A DNA stretch of 64,000 nucleotides from Terebella lapidaria (Eukaryota > Annelida > Polychaeta > Terebellida > Terebellidae), in the NCBI GenBank assembly GCA_949152475.1, contig OX424563.1, forward strand, positions 2,391,001 to 2,455,000, read 5' to 3'. A program made the position numbers and the translations under genes. Shown here in pieces: positions 1-12,120 of the stretch (positions within the stretch are counted from its first letter, which is position 1; each line of letters starts with the position of its first letter). The notes beneath the pieces were generated by a model. That model was not told where the DNA came from. It was given only the letters and a program-made list of their open reading frames with translations, and made no database searches.

Positions 1-184
1 CAGGGGCAGACAGTGTGTTAAATATAGTTGTTTCTACTGTACACCTGATGGAATTAGTATACAACTGCCCAACAACCTATGAAAATAATTTAGAAATCCG
101 AAACAAACCCCATGAAACAGATATATGACAAGTACATAAGTACCTAATCACAAGCCCGAAGGCTACTGAGTTGATGGTATCCTC
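1..184 (+). repeat. Dispersed ~185-bp repeat, copy 1
   Basis: The reverse complement of this segment recurs at 14034-14228 and, more diverged, at 45050-45215. One end reads CAGGGGCAGACAGTGTG and the other GAGTTGATGGTATC. Shorter matches to the first end occur near 5030-5095, 36120-36180 and 42130-42210. I see no coding potential. Confidence 0.7.
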
Positions 185-3100
185 GGGGACAGATTTAACG
201 TCCGCCAGCAGTGACACCGACTCAGTGGTATGAATGTAAGTATCAATCTGTTACCACCAATACAGTAAAATTCGATACTGCCTTCATTAACAGAGAAAAT
301 AAATCACCCAGCAATGGAATATTGATTCCCAAGTGGGCCTGTTCCAAAGACTCTATGCCAAAATATTTATCATTTTGACGTACCTTCTTTGGAAACAGTG
401 AACCCTCGTTTAATCCCATATTGTGTAAAACATTATATTCAAGTCACGAACTGAGTCTGTACTGTTGCATTTCTTTCAAGATTTCAAATACGTTGAAGAT
501 TATACCAGAACAAATAGAGACAATCAGGCCAGAGTCCTCATCATTCTATGTAAGTATCAATATATTACTACAGATACAGCTAAATTTTGATGATTCCAAT
601 AACAAACGTAAAATACAACATTTTGCAATAGAAACAAAGCCCGACCAAATACTTTATATTTCATAATAATTGTCAGTATGTTTATTCCATATGTGACCAT
701 TGGTGAAAATAAATTTTTCGTCATTCACATAACACCAGGCAATGATGGACCACCAGTATAAGGACCATGACCTATGGTATATATGTAATTTGTCTCTCCC
801 TATTAACACAATGATAGTAATTTATTTGCGAAGTGTGTTTATATACAAGAATCGAACGGAAACAGCATTTATGGCGTGTTGTATACCATAGAAAAGCCTA
901 CAGAATCAGTAGAATGCCTGTACGTTTGTGAACCCACAATAACTGCTGAAGCAGTGAAACAGCTTCGGTTTCAAAATTATGTTTGATTGTAAGCATATTA
1001 CATAGTTAAATACCAAGTGGTATCACATGAATACTGTTTTCATGTGAAAAGTATTTTTACAACACAGATGTTTACCGACAGACTTACGCACCGCCAGCAA
1101 TGAAGTTGTGCTGATGTTTTGCTGATGACGCCAGGTAAGCGTTCTAAATTGTCCAGAATTAACAACCTGTCTGAATGTATCCCCTCTTGGAGAATCAGGC
1201 AGCATGGTTACTGAAGTAAAGTGACCAACCGTTCGAGAGCGTTAATCCACCTACACTACTGTTTTGAACTAGGAAACCATAATTTTACATGTCATATACT
1301 TTGTTTATCTGTATTTCGTATCAGCGGGAAGAATATATGTGAATAGATTATATCTATCACTGTGAATATATAACGCAAATAAACCAGGAAGTTTGTTGCG
1401 ATATCATCGAATCACGTGTCTAGAATATTTCCTTATGTGATATGTTAGGAATGTTTTCTAATATGGTTGTTTTTATCCATGTACTGTGCATAGGAACGTA
1501 TGTATATGTTGTGCATTAGAAATAATAATTATAAGCAACACCAGAGCACAAGAGAAAGACAACTTCTCTGGCAGTTATATTTCACATACCATCAAAGTAA
1601 GCTATTGTCGTGGTTTCCTCTCGTCCATGGGGCTAAAATTTTCGGTCTGATAGTATTTTCTTCAAATTTACTAGAATGTAAATTGGGTTGGTATATTATA
1701 AGTCTTAGTAACATTTTTATGGATTTGTTTTTGCTGATTGGCGGCCATGTATTCGGCGAATATATTTTGTCAAGTCAATTTGTGCAGATATGAGCAGACA
1801 GGCAGTCCTCATGATTTGATATGGTTTAATGGTCAAGGTCATGTCTACTTCAAAATGTGTTAATCGGGTTTTTAATCGACTATTTAAATATGTTAATAAT
1901 AACCAGAACTGAATGCTGGGTTATGTCAGTACCTGTGGAGATATGTTTGAATTTAATGAACCATTACTGAGTATTAGTTATATACATATGGCAGCTGGCC
2001 CAGTGAACTGTAATTAGTTGTTCCTGTTGTACCATTGATGGACATATACTACAATTATGAACGAATGTAAACTTGAGTCCTGGTAAGCCCTTTCTAATTT
2101 AAATGTAATATAGCTACATCCGCATTTGAACGAAATGTGTGCACAACTTTGTGGATGATATTCAATTAGCACCGTGTACCCCCAAGGCGGGACATCGGTG
2201 CGAAAGGAAAGAGGTGGTACTTATCACGCCTATGGGATAGAAATGACGGTCGAGCTTTTTTGTGACATACATGTAACTGGCGGTGTTCAGATCTCCATAA
2301 TCACACCCGAGGGAGAGGGCTCTTTGTGGGTGGCTTTACTCATGTCAGCATGCAGGAGCGGAACCCCTTCGTGACCGGGAATCTGGGGCCTGCTGAAGGT
2401 CCCCTAAAGCCAGAGCCTTTTTTATGTTTTGGCGTAGCTTTCCAGCATCTACTGAGTATGAATTCCACACAAACTCTCGCAAGGTCAATACATGTACTTT
2501 GGTAAAGAAAGATTACTACATATTCACAGACACAAAGATCAATTATTTTTATTTTATCATGTTTTCTACTTTGTCTATGTTCCTGTATTTGACCGTATCG
2601 TGAATATCTATATCAATATTTAGCACTGCGGTAAATGTCTGTTTGGTAGGGCTTTTTAAAAAACAAATTGTGCTTTAGGTTTGTCGTTGGCATCATCAAA
2701 ATCTGATTCTATATTTGGTAACAGGTTGATGCATATTCTATGTCAATGAACCATTCGACCATTCGCAGTACGGTTTTGGACCATTCGCAGTACGGTTTCG
2801 AAAATATAATAATTAGCGTGATAAATATACCAATTTAGAACATATGGACATTTCACACTATTGATATTTCCCTAGATCTTAGGTATTAATGCCATTCTAT
2901 TAACATCATAATTAGATGACATCAATTGAGTTGTTCAGATCAACATTACATTATATTGTACATTGCACCGTATAGGAACGACAGAGCATTTTCAGTTCAA
3001 CTAGTTTGGTGGAAAATTGTCAGTTTCATATCGCTTCATCCTTTGGAATTTAAAGATCTGAGGAGTTCAATCGGTAGCTGGGCCCTTCATGACAACAAAA

Positions 3101-3486
3101 CAATACGTCTCAACAAACACACAATATTTGTAATGGGGTGAAAATTTTATTACTAATATATGACCGAATCAAATAACCAAGAAAATATAAAAAATCACCA
3201 GTGTCCCAAAAGTAAGTAGAATATATTTATGTAAACAGTACGACTTGGTTTGTTCCTGTGTTCAAACATTCAAGATACAACAAAAAACGAACTCATCCAT
3301 GACTCATTCAGGATTTATTTTTTTTGCACTAACAACAACCATCGATGCTGAAAAATAACAGTTAGGCCTACATCTTGCTTGTAGTTTTGGTACCTCACTG
3401 TCAATACTCCTAATGAGCAGAGAGATATCAGACTTGACATTGGTTCTTTGTACAATCTATGTACAATACATTCTCCAACTCTATTC
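185..3486. other. Non-coding part of the left arm
   Basis: No convincing gene. The short ORFs at 421-666, 1500-1793 and 2174-2374 lie in sequence shared with the right arm but are broken or differ there, so they look non-coding. A 22-bp unit ending in GCAGTACGGTTT is tandemly duplicated at about 2757-2802. A diverged third copy of 2000-2330 lies at 42170-42660 in the same orientation. Confidence 0.6.
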
Positions 3487-4228
3487 TACGGTGGCTCATA
3501 TTCGCCAGATGGAGGAATGCACATTTTTCTTCACAGCGTTATAACGCTGCAATACAGCGTAATAACGCTCGAATTTACAGCGTAATAACGCTCTAATTTA
3601 CAGCGTAATAACGCTCTAATTTACAGCGTAATAACGCTCTAATTTACAGTGTAATTACGCTCTAATACAGCGTTATAACACTGTAATACAGCGTATTAAC
3701 GCTGTAAATTAGAGCGTAATTACGCTGTACATTAGAGCGTTATTATGCTCTAATACAGCGTTATAACGCTCTATTACAACGTTATAGAGCGTTATTACGC
3801 TGTATTACAGCGTTATTACGCTGTAACTTAAGTGTAATTACGCTGTATTAGAGCGTTATAACGCTGTAATTTACAGCGTAATTACGCTCTAATTACAGCG
3901 TTATTACGCTGTATTAGAGCGTTATTACGCTGTAATTTAAGCGTCATTACGCTGTAATTACAGCGTAATAACGCTCTGATACAGTGTAATAACGCTCTAA
4001 ATTACAGCGTAATAACGCTCTAAATTACACTGCCAGAGACATCATCGGACCTGTTGGTTCATCAGCTCAATCATATGTAGGGAAATCTCAAAATTACTCT
4101 GATCTAGATATATTTATTATAAATCACGACATTGGAAATATGATGGGAAGGTGAACGGTTTAATTTAGAGCGTAATAACGCTCTAAAAAAAATTGTGCTC
4201 CTCTATGAGGCGAATATGAGCTTCCGTA
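3487..4228. mobile_element. 742-bp TIR element built of palindromic 14-mers
   Basis: The element has ~40-bp imperfect terminal inverted repeats. The left end is TACGGTGGCTCATATTCGCC and the right end, reverse-complemented, is TACGGAAGCTCATATTCGCC. It is flanked by a 6-bp duplication CTATTC at 3481-3486 and 4229-4234. The right arm has the unoccupied site, TTATTC on the complement of 37125-37130, so insertion followed the arm duplication. Inside, 3530-4030 is a dense array of near-palindromes of the form AGCGTWATAACGCT, spaced about 22 bp apart and in mixed phase, followed by ~110 bp of unique DNA. There is no transposase ORF, so it is a non-autonomous (MITE or foldback-type) element. The superfamily is not clear. 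Confidence 0.85.
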
Positions 4229-5169
4229 CTATTCACTACCGACGGCAAATTACAAATTACGAGTCTGATGTGAGCTTGGGACTTACCACTCAATGTTGAT
4301 GTCAAATCCAAGGTCACCCAAAGATCCACCATAATTATACGATGTCTTGTTTGTTCATAATACAAATATAAGCGCCAGCTGTCAGCGTTTTGGCCACTCA
4401 TTCCATTTTATGCTTATAAAATACATTTTGGTCATTCCATGCCTGTTTTTAGGCCTCTTCAGTGGACAGAACCAGTCTCCCCTTCCCATACACAAAATAA
4501 AACACAATGTTTGTGCAGAAAGAGTGAAAAAAGACTCCGAGAAAAATGTTATTTTTAGGCCATATTAATAACTGGTATTTTGTCGGGAATGTGAACATCT
4601 TAGAATAAAGTCATTGTTTTGGTATTCGCCGTAGTGTAGGGGGAGGGGCTACCAATTTCAGAAAGATTTGTTCATGCAAAAACGGAGATAATATCCTCAC
4701 CTATAAGACAGACAACGAATTAAATGCCACCGAATTCCGGTAACCTAAAATACCCTCAAGGAAGGTAGTATGAACATATTCCATCCGATACCTCTAAATG
4801 TTCATGATGTCATTTAAAAAGTTGAAATGAAACTATTTGATGACAGAAACAATGCCCGGCCAAATGCATTTTGGACGAACCTTTGCCAACACTTGACTGT
4901 TGCTTCTTTGTGCCTGATGGAATTAGTATACAACTTGCCAGTTGCTAGATTAAAACAAACTGGAAAACCAAACAATCCGAATGAACTAGGTGTATGGAAA
5001 TTTGTCACAATTGGATGGGCAGTTGTTAGCTAATCTGATCAAATATAAAGTATAAACAACTACATGTGACACACTATCTGCCCCGGATGACGTCGGGTTT
5101 CTTCTTCTATTTTGAAAGTTGTTCGGAGATGTTCTCAGTATAATCTCATCGTGTTAGTAATGGGAAAAT
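4229..5169. other. Non-coding left-arm segment
   Basis: Matches the reverse complement of about 36090-37125. The overlapping ORFs at 4347-4568, 4814-5008 (-) and 4827-5033 are not preserved between arms. No gene seen. Confidence 0.5.
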
Positions 5170-5432
5170 ACTCGAAAATTTATTTATTTTACAACAATTT
5201 ACCAAAAAGCATAAGCTTATGACATCTCTTGTTGGCTTGGTTCATGGCGTGAGGGTGATCATTAATGTGGGGAGGGGGGCTACAGAAAACCAGTGAAAAC
5301 CCAATTGCCCGGATTGGCCACCACAATACCACCTGACACACTGCCGACGTCGGGGACCGAACCCGCGCCTAAACTGACTGCATTGGTGAGAAGTCAGCAC
5401 ACATAATAACTAAACTAACCGCACAAATATTA
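5170..5432 (-). mobile_element. tRNA-derived SINE, left-arm copy
   Basis: Read on the minus strand, a head with the B-box-like GGTTCGGTCCC (plus 5353-5364) is followed by a body containing GGTTTTCACTGGTTTTCT and CCCTCCCCACATTAATGATC, and an A-rich end near 5170-5190 (TGTAAAATAAATAAA). The same element sits at 35822-36075 in the right arm, so it was present before the duplication. A Pol III B box plus an AT-rich tail is typical of tRNA-derived SINEs. The A box is weak. Confidence 0.55.
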
Positions 5433-6651
5433 GTATCAGTGATGGGTTAATCTAGACAATTCAGGGCACGTGGGCAATAAATACAAAATATCGTTAGACG
5501 ACATTGTACACACTATATTAATACAACATCAATATTCTGACAATTACATGATGCTGGTGAATACATACACATCTTGTCAGGGGTGTAAATTGGGATCTAC
5601 CTGGTCCTTGATTCGTGAGTAGCCATATATCGATAAGACGAGTTACAGTAACATGGTGTGCAAGGAGCATTACTAGGGATGTATATTGTGGCCACACCAG
5701 GTGCCATGAAGTTTGCTGTCGTTTATCGGTACAAACTCTATGAGTAAGAAATAATGTTAAAGTGCGGTCATTCCCTGACTATTCTCCAAAAATATATGTC
5801 ATAAACATCACATAACTATGGCAACAAAACAACCAGGAAGATCCTAATTCACGGTGGTCGTAAATATACAGATTCAAAAGCTAAGAATACAAATACACAT
5901 CACTGTACTGATATATTCAGCTGAACACACAATAGAGAATCGGGCAAAAATAAAACAATAAATGAACAGGCTTCAGAATAAACCTGTTCAGCACAGAGCA
6001 TTTGAATCGTATGTAACAATTGACATTGAACTCCTCCCATATGATGAATTTACAATGTAGCTCGCATGAGGTTGGTTGTCAAGACGCCTGGTGAACCATT
6101 TCCCCCGTTAATACTCCAATACTGAATGGTCATTGTAGAGCTTCAATATATATCACTCAACTTTAGAATTCGTTCACATGCTTGAAAAAAAAATTCATGT
6201 GAAGCGAATAGATCTCCTAATTACATGATGTCCTCTAGAACTCCGTAATGGACGCGTATTCTGTGTTACAGATACTTTGATGACAGACAACTTCTGAGTA
6301 AAAAAAGTCTCAAAGGTTACCAGACAATATGTGATTTATGTTTTAGATATTAGCCACTATGTCCCATGACCTTGAAAAAAAGGTCACTAGTCAAATCCAG
6401 TGCCATCAGAATATGCAGCATATATAGCATTGCCTGTATGTCCACAACTGATTCCAAGTTGTGACATCACTACAAAACATTAGAATGGCCTAAGCTGTAA
6501 AATTGATAATCAGCGGAATATTAGGCATTTTTGTGCAAAATTTCAGTGCATTTACTTCTTCATGCTTTGTTTCTCTGCATGTGTGCCTCCGTATATAACA
6601 ATATTCGGACCGTATTGCACATACATGGACTTTTCACGATATAATGGCCAT
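5433..6651. other. Non-coding left-arm segment 3' of the LRR-PAN pseudogene
   Basis: Matches the reverse complement of 34740-35820 plus 33970-34200. The 5760-5870 portion has a further copy at 11975-12120. No gene is supported. The left arm lacks the TRIM-like element present at 34233-34730. Confidence 0.5.
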
Positions 6652-8747
6652 TTACTCAATGACATACCAAACAGGGTCGGAAACGAAATCTATTGCAATG
6701 CCGTCCAGTGGATTTGCTAGTCGACACGCCTGACCTAATGTCTCGTAGGAGAACATCAGACACTCGGTGTCCATCAAGCAGGCTGCATGGCACCGGGACC
6801 TTGTAGTAACTCCGTGGATGATAATATTGTGGCTTGCACCCAAACTCGGTGATGTCCCTCTTCTTGGCCGAAGATCTTCGCATTGCATCTGAAATTGGCG
6901 TGTACAATGACATATAATGGGGCGTGTTCATCAGTATCTGCAATCGACAGCTGGCAGCACTGTTTTGGAGGGTAAACATGGGAGTTAATAAATCTACTTG
7001 AATTCCAGTTTGCCCCCAAACCAGACATTGTGAATGGATACAGACCCGATTGTATTTCTACATACCAGGGAATTATTCTGTATATAAAACCGTCGGGTTT
7101 GTGAATATTTACTGGATCTTCAACGAGATCACCCTGATTGAAATCTCTCTCACACTATGAATGTGCTTCGACACTGTTTCCAGACTCATTGAACGTCATA
7201 GCCTGGATTCATTTTAAAATCACTGTGGCATTGTTTTCTCTTAGATTACAAACACAAGATACTAGAGTGCTGCACGACACATCATCCATTGGTGATATTT
7301 TCCATGTATTGGTGATAATCTGCATGTATTAACCTTTCATTTTCCAACATATCAATTATCAATCTTATTGATTTCCCGGCATTTAAAACTGGAATAAAAA
7401 TACTTATTCCATAACATATGTATTCAATTAGATTCAATTCACAATCATGTAAAAACACAAAAACTGATGTGATCAACTGTAAATAATACACATTCGGAAC
7501 CCATTCAGACAATGTGAATGATGTATGCTTGTTAGTGAATACAGTGGTTCTCGTTACTGTACCAGTCTGCAAGTCCATCAGGAAATGGTGGAGGCTTCAT
7601 GTTTCATATGACAAAATGAATCATAATGTAGTTAAATAGAGCAATCTTCAACAGAGGATTGTGCTTCAACTAGGCCCTCAATTTTCCAATACGACTTTTC
7701 AACGGTTATAACAAATCTTGGCATAAAATAGTTAGATCAGCTGTCAGTTTTAATAAAACTTGATAAATTAGCATTTTCTTATATATTGCATCCGGTTTTA
7801 TCATTACCATCAGTGACGAGCTGTCTCAATTCCAAGTCATGTACGGCCATTCCATTCAGACCCTCTGGCTCTGCACACACAAAAGGAGACTGCATATCCA
7901 GATCAATAATATTGCCTGTGGTCAAAGCAAACTTGTACCATCACATATGATGATCGCATGGAGAAGGATTCTGCTGGAAATCCACCTTCAAGCCACCAGT
8001 TGGAATGTTACGGAGTTGACAGAAGTTTGGAGGAGACACAATGTTGTTACGCTCGAGTAGTATCTCAGTGAGGGGTATGTCCATTAGTATATCAATGTTG
8101 ATTCGAGAGAAGAAGTTCAAGTCCACTGTGAGAGAAGTGAGTTTCGTCATTGGTCTGATGTTCGGGAATTCTATCAATCGGTTTCTACGTAAGTTCAATG
8201 TGTCAACGTTTGTGAGACAGGCGAGAAAATTGTCAGAGACTTCTGGCATGAAATTACTTTTCATGTCCAAAACAGTTAAGCTTTGACCGAGATTACATAA
8301 GGAGGGAAACACAGTGAAATCATTACTATTAAGGGTCATAATTAAGAGTGTATTTCTCGGACCACTAACATCCGGAATTGACGTCAATTTATTGTGAGCG
8401 AGTTGCAGCTTTCTCAAAGCCACCAATTGGTCCAGAAAGGTGGCCTCAATCATTTCGATACTATTGTGTGTCAAAGAGATGATTTTCAAAGTTTCACTGA
8501 CATTTACGAAGTTCGGGAAGTGTAATAGTCCGTTGTGATTCATCTTAAAGTCATTTAACTCTGAGTAATCTCCCAGAAAGTCCACTATTTGGATGTTGTT
8601 TTCATTTAAGTTTATGAGCCTTTCTGTGGCCGGAATTTCCTGATGTGGGAATGAAGTAAACCCCTGTCCATCGAGACGTATTGCTCCCACGATATTTGTG
8701 ATCCCAACAGCCACTACCAAAACCAACATCTTCGACAGATATCCCAT
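6652..8747 (-). pseudogene. Decayed copy of the LRR-PAN secreted protein gene
   Basis: Two exons match the intact copy at 31871-33969. Exon 1 (8747 down to 7808) is 940 nt, the same length as the intact exon. It starts with the same hydrophobic signal peptide (MGYLSKMLVLVVAVGITNIV) and leucine-rich repeats. Codon 269, arginine in the intact copy, is TGA here (plus 7941-7943), cutting the product to 268 residues within the LRRCT. Reading continues open past it to the conserved donor at 7807/7806. Exon 2 (6888-6652) is 237 nt rather than 242 because 5 bp are missing near 6824-6828, which shifts the frame before the PAN cysteines. The frame after the deletion is still open to a TAA at 6652-6654. 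Two independent lesions make this a pseudogene, although a truncated LRR-only product cannot be excluded. Confidence 0.85.
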
Positions 8748-9796
8748 CCTTGCTTGGTGAAGTTCAAAGGACGAAATGCTGTCTTTGGAACATTATGAAC
8801 CTTTGGGCTGCCTCAAGACTATTGGCGGTGTCGTTTCATATAATTCATACAGATCCATCAACGCATCACAACCATTTTCAAGATGCGAGACTTGGCCTTC
8901 ACGTCATAACTTATTCAGTCAAACAAAATAACTGCGCACTATAGAGCAAATATATTTCTCCAACTCAGAAGTTTTCATTTTGCTTCCGAACTATAATACT
9001 TGAATAATTTATATTGCTTGAACTCCTGGCAGGTACGTTGTGAGGTGAAAGAGAATTGTTTGTTTGGTTTTTTTTGCTTTTTCTCGCTAGTAATGACTCG
9101 TTTCGATGATAGGAATCATGCTTAGAGAAATCGCCAAATCTAATATGTATCAATTATCATCATTGATCAATATCCTTGTTTTTTTCTCAAATAATATTGT
9201 CACAATATTCATGACAAAAACAAAAAGAATGTCAGAAAGATATTACAAAACAACGGTTAATATTGTGTGATTGTGTGATACCTAGAACATTATTTACAAT
9301 TCACATGTACACACGTAGGGGATAACACAGTGGAATATATAAAATATATATATATTATGTTGTTTTTTAATTGCAACATCAAAACTGCTCTGGTCGAGAT
9401 TGCATATTACACTGTTAAATTCAAATGTATTCCATTTGAATTTAAGGGGGGGGGGGGTTGAACATCGCCTAAGATCTGGGAAAAATTCTGTAATGATTCA
9501 TGCTTATCTTCATAACTTCGCCAAATAAACACCAATTTGTCCCAAACTTTCAACATAGCTGCTATCACCCTGGTCGATGAATATTTTTGGGAACAAAGTT
9601 ATAATTTGTTCGATTACGCAGTGAATGCAGAGAAATGAACTTCACTATTAGAAAACAAGGTAGATCTTCCATTCTTTTACATGCCTTGTGGGAAACTTTC
9701 AGGATAGTGGGACGACATGATATAGATCACTAACTGACACTCATACCGCACCTTAAAGAAAAGTTGTCGGTAAAAACATGCGGCATTCATAATGTC
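8748..9796. other. Upstream flank of the left LRR-PAN copy
   Basis: 8748-9480 matches the reverse complement of 31080-31870 (5' flank of the intact gene), including the segment just before the ATG. A poly-G tract lies at 9447-9459 that the right arm lacks. No separate gene is seen. Confidence 0.5.
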
Positions 9797-9918
9797 GGCC
9801 CAAGTATCATACACTGCGCCTTCTTCTGTATTCAATGAGGATTAAAAATGTGACAGACGGATTAAATGGCATTCATTTAGTGGACGAGTATTAAGGTGCA
9901 GTGTGTGATACTTGGGCC
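9797..9918. mobile_element. 122-bp MITE with 8-bp target duplication
   Basis: Terminal inverted repeats start GGCCCAAGTATCATACACTG. The flanking 8-bp duplication ATAATGTC is perfect (9789-9796 and 9919-9926). A second family member is at 12788-12950 and shares the internal GTGACAGACGGATTAAATGG. An 8-bp duplication fits hAT-type transposition, though P and Merlin types also make 8-bp duplications. No ORF. The right arm has unrelated sequence here (30335-30860). Confidence 0.9.
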
Positions 9919-9926
9919 ATAATGTC

Positions 9927-10618
9927 TCACTCGCTGCAGCGGTCGGTGTACATAGCGGATTACGTTGTATGCGTTACAGTGACCGTGACTCTACTCAAAC
10001 AAATTAGCGATCTTACATTCCTCAAGTGTTGAACTCCATGGAAATTATGTCATACACTCAGCTCAGGAAATTTAGCAAGCAAATCATTGTTTGTCGCGGC
10101 ATGTTGTTTTCATGTTAATGTAATACTATATGCGGCTTACAAATTTGAAATAGGCCTACTAGAAAAGCAAGTAACTTGATTAACTTACTCGTATATTTTA
10201 CATCATTTTTTTTACATCTTTTGCAGTGAATTTCAGAAAACCAATTCTCGGTCGGTGATCAAGACTATATGAACTCAATGTTGTGTAAGTATCATCGCAA
10301 ACAACGCCATCGTGAGAAAGTTCTACCTCGTTATCCTACATTCAGTTATCTATATTCGTGGACTATCATTATAAATCCTAGTCATAATTTACATAGTGTA
10401 ATCTTTTGGACAGACACATAGCAATCACAAGCCAAATAGGGAATAGATCTGATCAGAACTCGCAGAGATATGGACAAAAACGTACACTTGTATGGTTTGT
10501 CTTTGGCATCCTAGGCGATGCCCCACCTTAACAGTATGTATCATGTATTCCATAACACTTCTTCAACCCTCTCGCAAATTGTTTTCTGTTATTACTTAAT
10601 ACAAGATATGATGACAAA
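9927..10618. other. Non-coding left-arm segment with an empty insertion site
   Basis: 9680-10195 has no match in the right arm. 10195-10540 matches 29965-30335. The unoccupied target of the 28841-29960 transposon is ATCAT at 10540-10544. No gene seen. Confidence 0.5.
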
Positions 10619-10978
10619 TTGGACCAAATGCGTGGACCATGGTACACTATTGCACCAAAACGACTACAAACCCTGATGATGAGATATGACGTTGAAGTCC
10701 AGTACACGGAAGGACCGTCATCAGTGATCGCCGACACACTCAGTAGAGCAAACATCCAAGGGACAAGGAATGACCAAGTCACAACTATAATGGCTGTAAC
10801 AGCACTACAGTCAATTCCTGATAGGAGACTACATGAGATTCAAAATGTCAAGGCAAATGACGAGACTATGAAGACACTACACGAAAGGGATGGCCAACAT
10901 CCCAGAGTGGCGTACCAGACGAAGTACAGAGTTACTATGATGTTCACAACAACCTCAGTTACAGAGATGGGATCATCA
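10619..10978 (+). pseudogene. Fragment of an old Ty3/gypsy pol (RNase H end)
   Basis: The translated stretch has the typical C-terminal end of a Ty3/gypsy RNase H domain: APKRLQTLMMRYDVEVQYTEG followed by VIADTLSRA. RT and integrase are absent, so this is a relic. It is unlike the pol of the young element at 19716-24851. The same fragment, more decayed, is at 28402-28760 on the minus strand, where the two arms of the inverted duplication end. Confidence 0.75.
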
Positions 10979-11972
10979 CAAAAGTAGAAGTATTAGTAAT
11001 TAGTAATAAGTTTATTGACACACTTGCAACCTGATCGTTGAAATACAATACAAATATATGACACAGGACAGATTTTAAAAGAGGTTAAAAGGCAGAAAAT
11101 GACCAGAACTAAGCGATTGAAACATGAAATCAGGACTGAAACTTAGACAGACAGTATGGAAAGAAACTGTTCTTGTATCTGTTGGTTCGACATCTGGGGA
11201 TGGGCCAATGTTTGACAGTTCTAAGAGCATGGTGGAGCTGTCTCTGTTGACGTAGGATACTGATCAGTTTTTCCTGGGGGTGTGCAACACCTTTTGAACA
11301 ATTCTTTCACGGTGTTCACGCAGTGTCGGTAGCTTTGCGTTCCTCAATAGTTCAGGGTATTATTATGGTGCCCATACACTTCTCTGAGGGCTCGTTTTTG
11401 TACCCTCTCGATGTCTTCGTTAGATATTGGGGAATTGCAGGGTGCCACACTGGGCAGGCATACTCCAATAGAGGTCGTATGAGACTGCAATAAGTGGACG
11501 CTAGATCCCAATCCCGGAACCCTGATCTTTTAAAAAGGTACAGAAGAAACATCCTTTTAGATATGATGCTTGAAACATGAGCGTTCCAAGTCATATTCGA
11601 GATGATGATTACTCCAAGCACTTTTGATTCATGAACCCTGTCGATTGGAAAATCGTTGATTTTTTTTAGTTCCGTGCAAAATCAAAGATTATCTCCTTGG
11701 TCTTGGAGGTGTTAAAACGCCTGCCATTTTGTTCTGCCCATCGCTGGATGTCTGTTGTGACGTCCTGCAGCATGTCATCTGCTACATCCTCAGAGGCATG
11801 TAGAATGCTGGTGTCGTCAACATACTTTATGCAATGTTCCTCCGACGACACGCAGAGATCGTCCACATGCACAGTGAAAGACAAGGGGCCAAATAAGGTG
11901 CCCTGTGGGTTTCCAGCATTTATTGGCAACTCGGTAGATTTGATGTTTCCTAATTTAACTCTTTGATGTTTG
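10979..11972 (-). mobile_element. 5'-truncated non-LTR retrotransposon (RT C-terminal part)
   Basis: On the minus strand an open segment at 11972-11666 carries an RT finger/palm portion: NPQGTLFGPLSF, then the catalytic YVDD, then a thumb-like region. A second open segment at 11621-11352 continues with LLEYACPVWHPAI, a signature of CR1/Jockey-type RT C-termini. The two are separated by a frameshift or stop, so it is dead. The 3' end is at about 10985-11030, with an ACTAATT-type short tandem tail after AATAAAC. Upstream RT and endonuclease are missing. It interrupts the old gypsy fragment at 10978. Confidence 0.8.
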
Positions 11973-11974
11973 AT

Positions 11975-12120
11975 AACGATGAAATGCAGTCATTCCCTGA
12001 CTATTCTCCAAAAATATATGTCATAAACATAGCATAACTATGGAAACAAAACAACCAGGTTGATCCTAATTCACATGAATTTGAATTCATGATCCTAATT
12101 CACAGTGGTCGTAAATATAC
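11975..12120 (+). repeat. Extra copy of an arm segment
   Basis: Matches 5760-5870 (+) and the reverse complement of 35430-35550, sharing GTCATTCCCTGACTATTCTCC. It is closer to the right-arm version. A 13-bp GATCCTAATTCAC is duplicated here on both sides of the 16-bp near-palindrome ATGAATTTGAATTCAT, absent from the other copies. Confidence 0.7.

Larger units (their letters stand above)
1..10978. repeat. Left arm of a large inverted duplication
   Basis: Most of this stretch matches the reverse complement of 28402-40560, and 1-260 matches the reverse complement of 44960-45215. Anchor pairs read by eye: 265-560 with 40270-40560, 1069-1141 with 39558-39630, 1800-2430 with 38400-39010, 3421-3486 with 37125-37200, 4229-4320 with 37030-37125, 5170-5432 with 35822-36075, 7808-8747 with 31871-32810, 9420-9600 with 30940-31165, 10195-10540 with 29965-30335, and 10545-10978 with 28402-28836. 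Coding parts are closer than non-coding parts. Homology stops inward near 10978, inside an old gypsy RNase H fragment. Divergence and arm-specific insertions argue against an assembly fold-back. Confidence 0.9.

Noticed and set aside
3530..4030. Centromeric or rDNA-type satellite
   Set aside because: The array is confined between the TIRs of one inserted element and absent from the other arm.
7282..7578. 98-codon ORF between the two pseudogene exons (counterpart 33014-33334)
   Set aside because: It lies in the intron; the two copies differ as much as flanking non-coding DNA and have indels that change the frame.
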